Assembly (NCBI GenBank): GCA_038239195.1
Contig: JBBSEZ010000196.1
Location: 1 to 17,409 of the forward strand
From: JBBSEZ01 sp038239195
GTDB taxonomy: Bacteria > Planctomycetota > Planctomycetia > Gemmatales > Gemmataceae
Reading direction: 5' to 3'
Length of the DNA: 17,409 bases
A program made the translations under genes and the position numbers. A model generated the notes under the pieces. The model did not search any database, was not told where the DNA came from, and saw only the letters and a program-made list of their open reading frames with translations. Positions 1 through 6,823 of the stretch are shown here, piece by piece. The number at the start of each line of letters is the position of its first letter. The first letter of the stretch is position 1.

Positions 1-375
1 CACCGGCCAGCGCACCTACCGCCGCCGCACGCGCCCCCAGGCCGCCCCCCGCCCGCGGCCCCGCCGCCGACAGGCCCCCCGCCTCGCTTCGGCCACCAAG
101 TCAATACCGGATTAAGTTTATCTAATAGTGTCGTGCGCCCGCGGATGCGATGCACGTTTCCAGTTCGACCCACTTCTCGGCGAGCAAGGGGATGGGTCAG
201 TGCCTTCGCCCGAAGTCGCGGCTTGCTACAGGCCAGGGTGATCGGGTAGCCTCCTGTTCGCCGTCGAGTTTGCGGCGGCGTTGCCGCCACTTGGGGCGGC
301 GGGTGAGGACCACTTTGCCTTTTCCAAAGGGCAATGCCAGGCCCTCTGCCACGAAACGAGTCCCTCATCCCTCAT
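1..375. other. Left-edge stretch without a supported gene
   Basis: The first 90 bases are extremely C-rich on the plus strand and encode only proline/arginine/alanine-rich low-complexity peptide in any frame. One plus-strand frame is open from base 2 to a TAA at 113-115 and could be the tail of a gene running in from the left, but nothing in it is recognisable. From about 116 to 300 there are only short frames. Small inverted repeats occur at 274-288 (GGCGGC/GCCGCC) and 315-334 (TTGCCTTT paired with AAAGGGCAA). The second lies about 40 bases past the kinase stop on the minus strand and could act as a 3' end structure, though no T-run follows it. Confidence 0.4.
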
Positions 376-1815
376 CTAACGCTCGCCTACTGCCTCGAGT
401 TGTTTGAGCAGTTCCCTCCTCCTCGCCGCCGACTGGATCACCTTGGCTTGAATGTTGTTGTACAGCATGAGTTCGTGGGTGAACTTCTCGATTTCGGCAG
501 GGTCGGGACCGTCCTTGCCATCCCATTTGACCTGACGAGCCCTGTCCAGGGCATCTCGTGCCTGGTCGAGTTGCTGGGCCCCATGACTGAGTTCCACGTC
601 CGTCTTCCGAATCTCTTCGAGAAGCTCCGCACGAGCTGACGCCTGCCGGGCGGCGGCCACCTTGTCCAGCGCCCAACCGACCGCGACCACCCCCAGACAG
701 GCCGACAGGGCCACCACGATCCAGCCCCACTTGCTGGCGTTCGTCCTGGCATCGGCCGCCGCCCGCTCCCCTTGCTGCTTGGTAGCGTGCAACTCGGCCG
801 CAGCCCGGTCGGCTTCCTGCTTGGTAGCATACAACTCGGCCTGCTTGGCAACGTGCAACTCGGCCAGCGCGCCAGCAGCGTCATTCGGCCGGTCAGCGGG
901 ATTCGGGGAGAGCAACCGGAGGATGAAGCGTCTGCACGCTGGCGTCAGCCCGCCCAGGTGGTCCGGCACCTCGGCCAGCGGAACTGTGGGGGGCTGCCCC
1001 GTGACCATGCGGTACAGCACGGCCCCGAGGCTGTAGAAGTCGGCACGTCGATCTTGGTCCGGTTCAGGAGCCATGTATCCACGCGTTCCCGTTCCGGCAC
1101 GGAGGTAGCCGGCGGCACTGGCGGCCACCCCAAAATCGAGGATCTTGACTCGTCGCTCGGTTCTTTCGAGCCAGAGGTTGGCGGGCTTGACGTCACGGTG
1201 AACGAACCCTGATTGATGGATGTGCGACAACCCGGCCAACACCTGCTCGGCCACGCGCCAGACATCGGCCTCCCCGCAACGGCCGAGGTGCGAGCAGAGC
1301 CAGTCCTCCAAGTTCATCCCATGCAGGTGCTCCATCACCAGAAACAGCCCCGCTTCGCTCTCTTCCGCGCCGTAGACGATCACGACATGGTTCGAGGGGG
1401 AACCGGCAACGAACTGGCACTCCTTGAGGAATTGCTGGCGGAAAACGGGATCGGCGGCCAACTCGGGCTTCACCACCTTCACGCAGACCGGCCGCAGCAG
1501 GAGGGGGTCTTCTGCGAGGTATACGACGCCCATCCCGCCGCGCCCCAGTTCGCGGACGACCCGATAGTTGCCAATCGCTGCCGGAGGCTGGTCGCGATTC
1601 TGCTCGCACTCGCCGGCGGGGCGCAACCGCTCCATCAGCTCGGCCACGGCGGGAGGCGAGGCGACGGGGATAGGGCTGTAGGCGTTCTCGATGGGCAAGG
1701 CATCGAGTGCGGCAGCAGCAGCGAGAGGGTCTGATGCCAGCCACTGCTCCACCTCGGGGGACGGAAGACCATCCAAATAGCGCCGGAGCTGGGTCGTTGT
1801 TGGTGGGGTAGACAC
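376..1815 (-). CDS. Transmembrane Hanks-type serine/threonine protein kinase
   Basis: Eukaryotic-like Ser/Thr kinase that phosphorylates proteins from the inner face of the membrane. I chose the GTG start at 1815 (479 residues) because AAGGGA sits 9 bases upstream and a strong hairpin occupies the space before it; an ATG at 1875 is the alternative. From that start, residues 82-340 form the kinase domain: glycine loop GRGGMGVVY (91-99), Lys113, Glu132, HRD at 206-208 with Lys210 and Asn213, DFG at 227-229 and APE at 249-251, so it should be active. The segment after APE is short. A charged coiled coil (about 318-357) made of AELxATKQ-like repeats leads to one membrane helix (about 361-381), then a second helical extracytoplasmic region. 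Residues 8-64 resemble the small N-terminal domain of many planctomycete kinases (QLRRYLDG...LDAL) but contain no His/Cys zinc ligands. It is third in a minus-strand cluster with a sigma factor. Confidence 0.93.
   Translation of the reverse strand: MSTPPTTTQLRRYLDGLPSPEVEQWLASDPLAAAAALDALPIENAYSPIPVASPPAVAELMERLRPAGECEQNRDQPPAAIGNYRVVRELGRGGMGVVYLAEDPLLLRPVCVKVVKPELAADPVFRQQFLKECQFVAGSPSNHVVIVYGAEESEAGLFLVMEHLHGMNLEDWLCSHLGRCGEADVWRVAEQVLAGLSHIHQSGFVHRDVKPANLWLERTERRVKILDFGVAASAAGYLRAGTGTRGYMAPEPDQDRRADFYSLGAVLYRMVTGQPPTVPLAEVPDHLGGLTPACRRFILRLLSPNPADRPNDAAGALAELHVAKQAELYATKQEADRAAAELHATKQQGERAAADARTNASKWGWIVVALSACLGVVAVGWALDKVAAARQASARAELLEEIRKTDVELSHGAQQLDQARDALDRARQVKWDGKDGPDPAEIEKFTHELMLYNNIQAKVIQSAARRRELLKQLEAVGER
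775..865. repeat. Three imperfect 25-base repeats inside the kinase gene
   Basis: Copies lie at 775-799, 817-841 and 841-865. Each contains CTGCTTGG followed by CAACTCGGCC, and the second and third copies differ from the first at about two positions each. On the coding strand each encodes the octapeptide AEL-x-ATKQ or a close variant (AELHATKQ, AELYATKQ, AELHVAKQ) in the juxtamembrane coiled coil. The high DNA identity suggests recent slippage or duplication that changes the length of the linker between the kinase domain and the membrane helix. Confidence 0.7.
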
Positions 1816-1840
1816 GAGGGCAGTCCCTTCAACGAGAGAA

Positions 1841-1865
1841 CCCGGCCGGGGGCTTCCCGGCCGGG
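1841..1865. promoter_or_regulatory. Strong hairpin between secreted-protein gene and kinase gene
   Basis: CCCGGCCGGG occurs twice (1841-1850 and 1856-1865) with the five bases GGCTT between. Each copy is itself palindromic, so the two form a perfect 10-base-pair stem with a five-base loop. It lies after the stop at 1883 of the upstream minus-strand gene and just before the AAGGGA ribosome-binding site and GTG of the kinase. With no T-run after it, it is more likely a processing, stability or attenuation element than a classical terminator. Its presence argues that the kinase starts at 1815 rather than further upstream. Confidence 0.5.
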
Positions 1866-1882
1866 CAAGTGCCATTTGCCGA

Positions 1883-3664
1883 TCACCAGAGGCGGCGGGC
1901 CAGCTGGTCGCGAACCTTGTCGAGGGCGGCCTGGGTGGTGGCAAATTCGCCCAGGAGCTTTTCAGCCGTGGTCATGTCGCTGGTATTGCCCTTGAACGAG
2001 TCAAACAGCCTGGTGACGTCGTTGTCGATCTTCGTCTGGGTGACCTGGGCCTTGCTCGTATCCAGAACCATGTTCCGGTCACGCTCTTCCTTGCCAGGGT
2101 GCCCGGCGTTATTCAACGCCCCGTCGTGATTCAGGTTGCCGTGGGCAAGCAACCGAGCCGGGAACTGAACCTCGTGAATCCCCTTGAGGAGGTTCCTCTG
2201 GTCGGTGCCGGCCTGCTTGACCTGGGCCGTCAGGGAAGTGAGCTGCTTGTTGATCCTAACCAGCTTCTTCTCCAGTTCCGCCTTTTTGGCCACCAGCTTC
2301 GTCTTCTCTTCGAGGCGATCCTTGCCGGTGGCGTTCTCCACGGTGATCGACCCCGCCTTCCTGAGGGGCCGCAGGACCACGCGGCTGGCGGCCAGGCTGA
2401 TGTTGTTGCGCAGGGTGGCCGTCTCGACGAGCTTCAGCCCCCGGCCGACGATGAGCGGGGCATCGCCTTCCTTCCGGCCGTACTCGGACCGGAAGGCGAC
2501 GTACTCCTCCTGGCTGGCGAACATCTCCTTGTCCATCCGCCCCCACGTTTTGGACGCGCCGAGGCCGATGGAGAAGGGACCGTAGGAGACGCCCAGGTTC
2601 AGCCCGGCCTTGGTGCCACTGGACTTCACGACCTCTCTGGCTTTCTGGTTGGCGGTCTTGAAGTCGTTGACGTTCTTGGTCTCGTCGAGGAATTTGTACA
2701 TCGTCACGATCGGCTGGTAGTCCTTCGGGGAGATGCCGGTGCCCTTGAGGACGTCCTCGTTCAACTTCTCGGCCTCCGCGATGGTGCGGATGTGCCGCTC
2801 TCCCGTCTTCGAGAGGAGCTTGGCGAAGAAGTCCTCGCTCATGTTGCTCAGGGCCTCGGCGAGCTCGGAGTCATCGGCGTAGTCGCGGAATTGGGCGTGG
2901 CGCGAGCAATCCTTGAAGATCTTGTTGATCTGGGCAGCGTTGACGTACTGGCGCCCCTTCGTGAAGGCATCTTTGAAGCTCTCCGTCTTCTGGATGTCCT
3001 CCGCGCTCAACTCCACGGATGCCTGACGCAGGTCGATGGCGTTGTAGTACACCTTCGCGGTGATCCGAAGGCCCGCCTCCGAGTCGGCTTGGGCCTTGAA
3101 GTTGGCGTTGCTCCCTTCCGGCACCTTGAAGGTGACGACGCCGGGGGTCAGGCCGAGATGAAGGCGCGTGCCGATCTCGCCCAGTTCGACGGCGGAGACG
3201 CCGGACACGTCGGGCGTGAACCGCACCACGGACACCACCATCGGCGAGATGGCCTCGCTGTGGATCTTGTGACGCACCAGCGCCGCACGGGCCTGCTTCT
3301 CCAGGCCGTCATGCTGCCAGACGACCTTGAACGAATACTGCCACCCGCCATCCGCCTTGCGGCAGGCGTACTTCTTGTCGTGGGCCCACGGGATGACGTG
3401 CGTCAGCGGGCTGATGTAGTAGCGTTTCGGCTCGTGGATGCTCTCGAAGATCGCCACGGGGCGGCCGGTGACGTCGTCGTTGAAGGTGATCGACGTCTGC
3501 TTCACCGCCTCCGAACTGCCCCGCTGTTCAGGAGCCTTCTCATCGGGCTTGGGCTTCTCGACGGGCACGGCAACGGCGGGGGGATTGGCGGCCCCGTAGA
3601 CCACCAGCCCGGCCAGCAGGCACGGCGCGGCGGCGCACAGCAGTTTGACGGTCCAGCTCTTCAT
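1883..3664 (-). CDS. Secreted protein of unknown function within the sigma factor-kinase cluster
   Basis: I do not recognise this 593-residue protein. It starts at an ATG with GGAG eight bases upstream. The N-terminus has a clear signal peptide (MKSW, then a hydrophobic stretch to about residue 28 ending near YGAANPP), followed by a Pro/Lys/Glu-rich linker to about residue 55. The middle (about 56-260) is predicted by eye to be mostly beta, with many alternating hydrophobic positions. A helical charged stretch follows, then an amphipathic glycine-rich segment around 345-365 (LNLGVSYGPFSIGLGA) that resembles a beta hairpin. Residues about 445-490 form a Lys/Glu/Leu-rich coiled coil, and the C-terminus is helical. 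No catalytic motif or cysteine pattern stands out. Its place between a sigma factor and a membrane kinase suggests it is their regulated target or an extracytoplasmic partner; this is inference only. Confidence 0.85.
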   Translation of the reverse strand: MKSWTVKLLCAAAPCLLAGLVVYGAANPPAVAVPVEKPKPDEKAPEQRGSSEAVKQTSITFNDDVTGRPVAIFESIHEPKRYYISPLTHVIPWAHDKKYACRKADGGWQYSFKVVWQHDGLEKQARAALVRHKIHSEAISPMVVSVVRFTPDVSGVSAVELGEIGTRLHLGLTPGVVTFKVPEGSNANFKAQADSEAGLRITAKVYYNAIDLRQASVELSAEDIQKTESFKDAFTKGRQYVNAAQINKIFKDCSRHAQFRDYADDSELAEALSNMSEDFFAKLLSKTGERHIRTIAEAEKLNEDVLKGTGISPKDYQPIVTMYKFLDETKNVNDFKTANQKAREVVKSSGTKAGLNLGVSYGPFSIGLGASKTWGRMDKEMFASQEEYVAFRSEYGRKEGDAPLIVGRGLKLVETATLRNNISLAASRVVLRPLRKAGSITVENATGKDRLEEKTKLVAKKAELEKKLVRINKQLTSLTAQVKQAGTDQRNLLKGIHEVQFPARLLAHGNLNHDGALNNAGHPGKEERDRNMVLDTSKAQVTQTKIDNDVTRLFDSFKGNTSDMTTAEKLLGEFATTQAALDKVRDQLARRLW

Positions 3665-3690
3665 CGGGTCGTCTCCGTTGGTCCCGAGCC

Positions 3691-3709
3691 AGGAGCCGGA
3701 GCGGCTCCT
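3691..3709. promoter_or_regulatory. Hairpin in the sigma factor/secreted-protein gap
   Basis: AGGAGCC (3691-3697) and GGCTCCT (3703-3709) form a perfect 7-base-pair stem with loop GGAGC. It lies about 60 bases past the sigma factor stop and about 27 bases before the secreted-protein start on the minus strand. No T-run follows. It could partly separate expression of the two genes or shape the leader of the second. Confidence 0.35.
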
Positions 3710-3770
3710 CGGCCCTCACCTTACCTACGGTCCGCCTCACGAGGTTCTTTTGCGGCGATCCTAAAATTCG

Positions 3771-4331
3771 TCACTTTTCCAGCCCCTCGATCACCCTCCT
3801 CATCTCGACCACGACTCGGTGATACGCTTGATAGACCGCATTGCGGTCTATGCCAAGGGCCTTGGCGATGAGGCCCGATTTCTCGCCGTTCACGCGGCGC
3901 CGATAGACTTCCTGCGTCTGCAACCCCACCGTCGGGAGGACCGCATCCTCAGCGAATTTCCGCAGAACACGGCGATGCTCGATCTCCTCCAGTGCCTCGA
4001 TCTCGTCCTCGGTCGCCACCCCCGCCAACTGCTCATCCGACGCGGCGGCCTGCCGTGCCTGCTTCCGCTTCCGCATGCTGTCGATGACGGCACGTCTCAC
4101 CGCGACGGACAGGTATCCGCGGAACGAGCCCACCTCTCTGTTGTAGGCGCTGGGAGCCCGCAACAGCCGCATGACGATATCTTGGGCGATGTCGTCGGCG
4201 TCCGCGTGCTGCGCTCCGCGTCGGTGCGCCCAGCGAGCGAGCAAGGGCAGGTACAGGGCCGCGAACTCCTCGGCGGCCAGTTTATCGCCCCGAAGCAGGT
4301 TCAAGAGCAGCCTCGTCGATGTTGTGTACAT
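3771..4331 (-). CDS. ECF-type RNA polymerase sigma factor
   Basis: A 186-residue sigma-70 family protein with only regions 2 and 4, the size of an extracytoplasmic-function sigma factor. The ATG at 4331 is preceded by GGGAGG four bases away; the open frame continues upstream to 4394 but without a better start. Region 2 spans about residues 18-95, including the DADDIAQDIVMRLL helix that contacts core polymerase and the GSFRGYLSVAVRRAVIDSMRKRK segment used for -10 recognition (positions about 68-92). Region 4 (about 125-183) contains the helix-turn-helix IAKALGIDRNAVYQAYHRV that reads the -35 element. A glutamate-rich linker joins them. No separate anti-sigma gene is nearby; the same-strand kinase downstream is the likely controller, as in planctomycete sigma-kinase pairs. 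Confidence 0.92.
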   Translation of the reverse strand: MYTTSTRLLLNLLRGDKLAAEEFAALYLPLLARWAHRRGAQHADADDIAQDIVMRLLRAPSAYNREVGSFRGYLSVAVRRAVIDSMRKRKQARQAAASDEQLAGVATEDEIEALEEIEHRRVLRKFAEDAVLPTVGLQTQEVYRRRVNGEKSGLIAKALGIDRNAVYQAYHRVVVEMRRVIEGLEK

Positions 4332-4352
4332 GCGTCCTCCCGTGGCAGCCTT

Positions 4353-4366
4353 CGCTCTTCCGATCT
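4353..4366. other. 14-base match to the end of a common sequencing adapter
   Basis: CGCTCTTCCGATCT at 4353-4366 equals the last 14 bases of the Illumina TruSeq-type adapter; bases on either side do not extend the match. It lies in the non-coding leader just upstream of the sigma factor and about 70 bases from the point where the DUF1501 fragment loses its 5' half. It may be chance, or it may mark an assembly artefact. Confidence 0.35.
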
Positions 4367-4375
4367 GTTCCTTCG

Positions 4376-4381
4376 ATTGTA
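4376..4381 (-). promoter_or_regulatory. Possible -10 element for the sigma factor gene
   Basis: On the minus strand TACAAT matches five of six bases of the housekeeping -10 box, 45 bases before the sigma factor ATG. No good TTGACA-like box is found 16-18 bases upstream; GAAACC lies at that distance. The call rests on the -10 box alone. Confidence 0.25.
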
Positions 4382-4437
4382 CCCACGACGGCAAGCGTGG
4401 TTTCGTCGGCCCTCCGTGCGAGGCCGCGTGGGGCTAG

Positions 4438-4974
4438 CTCGCCGAACGCGTTAGCGCGTGCGCGGAGTACCGGACGCGGGTGGACTACGGCAGCGATAAC
4501 GAGCTGACGCTCGACCTGAAGAAGGTGGCGGCCATGATCGCCGCGAAGATGCCGACGCGGATCTACTACGTGAGCATGGGCGGGTACGACACGCACGCCG
4601 CGCAGCAAGGGTTGCAGGGGCTGCTGCTCACCTACCTGTCCGACGCGCTGCGCGGCTTCGTCGAGGACTTGCAGCGGATCGGGCGGGCCGACGACGTGGC
4701 GGTGATGGCGTTCACGGAGTTCGGCCGGCGGGTGGGCGAGAACGCCAGCAAGGGGACCGACCACGGGACGGCGACGCCGATGTTCGTGCTGGGCAACAAG
4801 GTGAAGGGCGGCTTCTACGGGCGGCACCCGAGCCTGACCGACCTGGACGCGGGGAACCTGAAGATGACCACCGACTTCCGGTCGGTCTACGCGACGATGC
4901 TGTCGAAGTGGATGGGCTTCGAGGACACGCGGGCGGTGCTCAAGGGCAACTTCCCGGCGTTGCCCATCTTCTGA
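4438..4974 (+). pseudogene. 5'-truncated DUF1501 family protein (C-terminal part only)
   Basis: Planctomycete DUF1501 proteins are normally about 400-480 residues, exported through the Tat pathway and related to sulfatase/alkaline phosphatase folds. Only the last 165-180 residues remain here. The diagnostic segments are intact: YYVSMGGYDTHAAQ, then TEFGRRVGENASKGTDHGTATP, VLGNKVKGGFYG and the closing DFRSVYATMLSKWMGF. The in-frame TAG at 4435-4437 marks the left limit. Homology seems to begin around 4465 (AEYRTRVDYGSDN); a GTG at 4480 is the first possible start but has no ribosome-binding site. The missing N-terminus would hold the signal peptide and half of the catalytic core, so a working product is unlikely. 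A small palindrome (ACGCG-TTAG-CGCGT, 4446-4459) sits at the junction. Confidence 0.75.
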
Positions 4975-5005
4975 GGAGCGGGCCTCCAGGCAACCGATTG
5001 ACGAG

Positions 5006-5046
5006 GACGGCCCCTGCCAGCGAGCGGCGGGGCCCGCCGTCTTTCT
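5006..5046 (+). terminator. Imperfect terminator-like hairpin after the DUF1501 fragment
   Basis: GACGG (5006-5010) pairs with CCGTC (5037-5041). Further in, CCCC pairs with GGGG and GCC pairs with GGC, with a four-base bulge. The short run TTT follows at 5042-5044. It lies 31 bases past the stop of the DUF1501 fragment. The bulge and the weak T-run make this tentative. Confidence 0.3.
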
Positions 5047-5154
5047 GGAGACCGAGCCGGCCATCCATGGCCGTGAACGAGCCGCGTGTGACAAGCGTGC
5101 AGACCTGGAGAGCCCCGGGGGACCGCCGGAAGGCCGTTCACCTCGAGCGTTCTC

Positions 5155-5988
5155 TCATGCACGCCGGTGAACACGCCTGATGAGCCAAACGGCATACGCC
5201 AGACAGGCGAGCACGGGGAGCGAACAACATGCCACGACCCCGGCGGAGCCAAAAGCCACAATGAACTGAGGCGCCCCGCCGAGCTCCCCGACCGCCTCCG
5301 CCCGCGCGACGCTCCGATAGAACCAGATGCCGCCCGCCATGAGAAGCCCGATCAGGACGAGCGGCAGCGTTACGATCTTCCAGATGGGTATAGGTCGGGC
5401 GTGAAAGCGGACACGAGCGGAAAACGCTTGTTCGATCCTCAGAAATGCCGTCGGGGGCAGGTGTTCGTAGAGAACCCACACTTCAAGGCGCTCGCCGGAT
5501 GGCGCGTGATGAAAGATGATCCCCCAAAATGCAAACCCGTACCTCTGCTCTGCCGAATCGATCTCTGACCAGGGGACCGAGAAAGCGGCCGAGCGGGACG
5601 AAACATTGCCGTTTGCGAGAGGGGTTGCGACCAGGCCCCCATCGCCGAGGAGAACCAGGTATTCGCCGGATCGGCCCGCGAACTTCACGAGACCGTCCAG
5701 GATCATCGAGGGCGGAGTGGCCTCACCCTGCGCGGGGGCCGGGGTCGAGTCAGGGGGAGGGGCAGTCTTCGGACGGTCCTGAAGGGCCATGCGTGCCGCA
5801 TCGTCCCCCGTCCGCGATGCGCCGGCGAGCTCTGGAACGGTACGGATCAGCCTCCAATCCGGCGTGCCTTGTTTCCAGACCTCGTCCGACTCCCGGAGTT
5901 GCCCTGCCGCCACAAGTTGCTTCAATTGCTCCAGAGAGATCGGGCCCGCTTGCCGCCCCTGGTGCATGTAGTACCATTCGTCCGCCAT
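5155..5988 (-). CDS. GYF_2-domain protein with two membrane helices
   Basis: A 277-residue membrane protein. The ATG at 5988 is preferred to one 30 bases upstream because the GYF_2 domain starts immediately (MADEWYYMHQGRQAGPISLEQL). Residues 1-55 carry the GYF_2 signature: WYY, the GP-x-S/T-x-x-x-L turn, VW and a closing W. This domain is thought to bind proline-rich peptides. A Pro/Ala linker (about 75-95) follows, then a beta-rich segment (about 96-195, GEYLVLLGDGGLVATPL to VRFHARP) that looks like a small PH-like or similar beta module. Two hydrophobic helices come next (about 202-225 and 240-268), and a basic tail (RRVHRRA) closes the protein. The domain order resembles planctomycete GYF_2/DUF proteins of unknown role. 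The upstream gap is 98 bases, so co-transcription with the secreted-protein gene before it is possible. Confidence 0.82.
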   Translation of the reverse strand: MADEWYYMHQGRQAGPISLEQLKQLVAAGQLRESDEVWKQGTPDWRLIRTVPELAGASRTGDDAARMALQDRPKTAPPPDSTPAPAQGEATPPSMILDGLVKFAGRSGEYLVLLGDGGLVATPLANGNVSSRSAAFSVPWSEIDSAEQRYGFAFWGIIFHHAPSGERLEVWVLYEHLPPTAFLRIEQAFSARVRFHARPIPIWKIVTLPLVLIGLLMAGGIWFYRSVARAEAVGELGGAPQFIVAFGSAGVVACCSLPVLACLAYAVWLIRRVHRRA

Positions 5989-6086
5989 CGGAGGGCCCCA
6001 CCAAGGACGACCGGACACCGACCGCGTTGTTCGTCGCCTGCGATCCCGTCATACGAGACGCCGACCAGGTCGGGGGCCCGCGCCGT

Positions 6087-6731
6087 TCATCGAGGCCGCG
6101 GGAGGAAGCCCAATCGGGTTGGCCCGACCGACCAGCGGTGCCTCCACAGGTCCTTCCCCGGCCTGTCGGGGTCGGGCTCCCAGGCCTCGATGACCGCCTC
6201 GGCGGAAGGGGCCCCGAAATGGCCCCAACTGCCGAGGCCCCCAACGTCCAGCGGGCCGGCCCCTTCCCAATCGCGGGTGGACCACGAGGCGGGATCGAGC
6301 CGCCGTGGCCGGCCGCCGATCTCGATGCTGGAGCTCCAGCGCACCCAGGTGCCCTTGGGGAAGGCGAACTGGCGATCGACCCGAATCACCAGTTCTCGAT
6401 GGCCGCGGACCGCGTCCCAGGCGGGCCGTTCGACCAGGCGCATCGACACGAAGGCCTTGACGGTCGCGGCTTTGGCCCGTGGCGGCAAGCGATTGCTGCG
6501 CCACAGTTCCGCCAGCACCTCTTTCGCGGCGTCCCGTTGCTCTGGCGGGCAATCGTGCAGCAGATCAAGGGCGTTGCCCCCCTCGGCCAGCCAGGCACTC
6601 AGCAACGCTTCCCGGCCGCGCGGGTCGGCCTTCCGGTAGTCTTTCAGCCAGGCGGGGGGCCTCGGGAGAGGGGCCGGCGCGAAGCCCAGCGACAGAATGG
6701 CGAACGCGAGCAGCGGCACGAATCGGCGCAT
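6087..6731 (-). CDS. Small secreted protein of unknown function
   Basis: The 214-residue product starts at an ATG with GAGAG nine bases upstream; the open frame runs on upstream but reads only arginine/proline-rich shadow sequence. MRRFVPLLAFAILSLGFAPAP is a signal peptide of a form common in planctomycetes, with no lipobox cysteine, followed by PRPPAWLKDYRKADP. Residues 30-95 look helical (REALLSAWLAEGGNALDLL, AKEVLAELWRS). Residues about 110-200 look beta-rich and tryptophan-rich, with WVRWSSSIEIGG, WSTRDWEGAGPLDVGGLG and WEPDPDRPGKDLWRHRW. No catalytic motif is evident and I cannot assign a function. Confidence 0.75.
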   Translation of the reverse strand: MRRFVPLLAFAILSLGFAPAPLPRPPAWLKDYRKADPRGREALLSAWLAEGGNALDLLHDCPPEQRDAAKEVLAELWRSNRLPPRAKAATVKAFVSMRLVERPAWDAVRGHRELVIRVDRQFAFPKGTWVRWSSSIEIGGRPRRLDPASWSTRDWEGAGPLDVGGLGSWGHFGAPSAEAVIEAWEPDPDRPGKDLWRHRWSVGPTRLGFLPRPR

Positions 6732-6754
6732 GGGTGTTCTCTCTACCGGCAAGG

Positions 6755-6780
6755 GCGCCTTCGATCTTACCCGAAGGCGC
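6755..6780 (-). terminator. Stem-loop after the Hpt/receiver operon
   Basis: GCGCCTTCG (6755-6763) and CGAAGGCGC (6772-6780) form a perfect 9-base-pair stem with an 8-base loop. It lies 43 bases past the stop of the receiver-ATPase gene and 24 bases before the next minus-strand start. No T-run follows on the minus strand, so it would be an atypical terminator or a 3' stabilising element. Confidence 0.4.
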
Positions 6781-6823
6781 TGGCGGAGAGAACGGCGGGA
6801 CGCAGAAACCGCTGCGAACCGTT

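Noticed and set aside
150..639. Short plus-strand frames near the left end
   Set aside because: No ribosome-binding sites or recognisable motifs; part overlaps the kinase gene on the other strand.
3710..3770. ECF-style promoter (GAACC-like box) before the secreted-protein gene
   Set aside because: A GAACC box is present on the minus strand, but no partner -10 element lies at the usual spacing, so I do not call a promoter.
2099..3871. 590-codon plus-strand open frame opposite the secreted-protein gene
   Set aside because: Antisense shadow of high-GC coding sequence: the translation is rich in Val, Leu, Gly, Asp and Arg without domains, has no ribosome-binding site, and the minus-strand gene has a signal peptide and good start.
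4282..5094. 270-codon minus-strand frame over the DUF1501 fragment
   Set aside because: Shadow of the DUF1501 coding strand; histidine/arginine/valine-rich with no motif.
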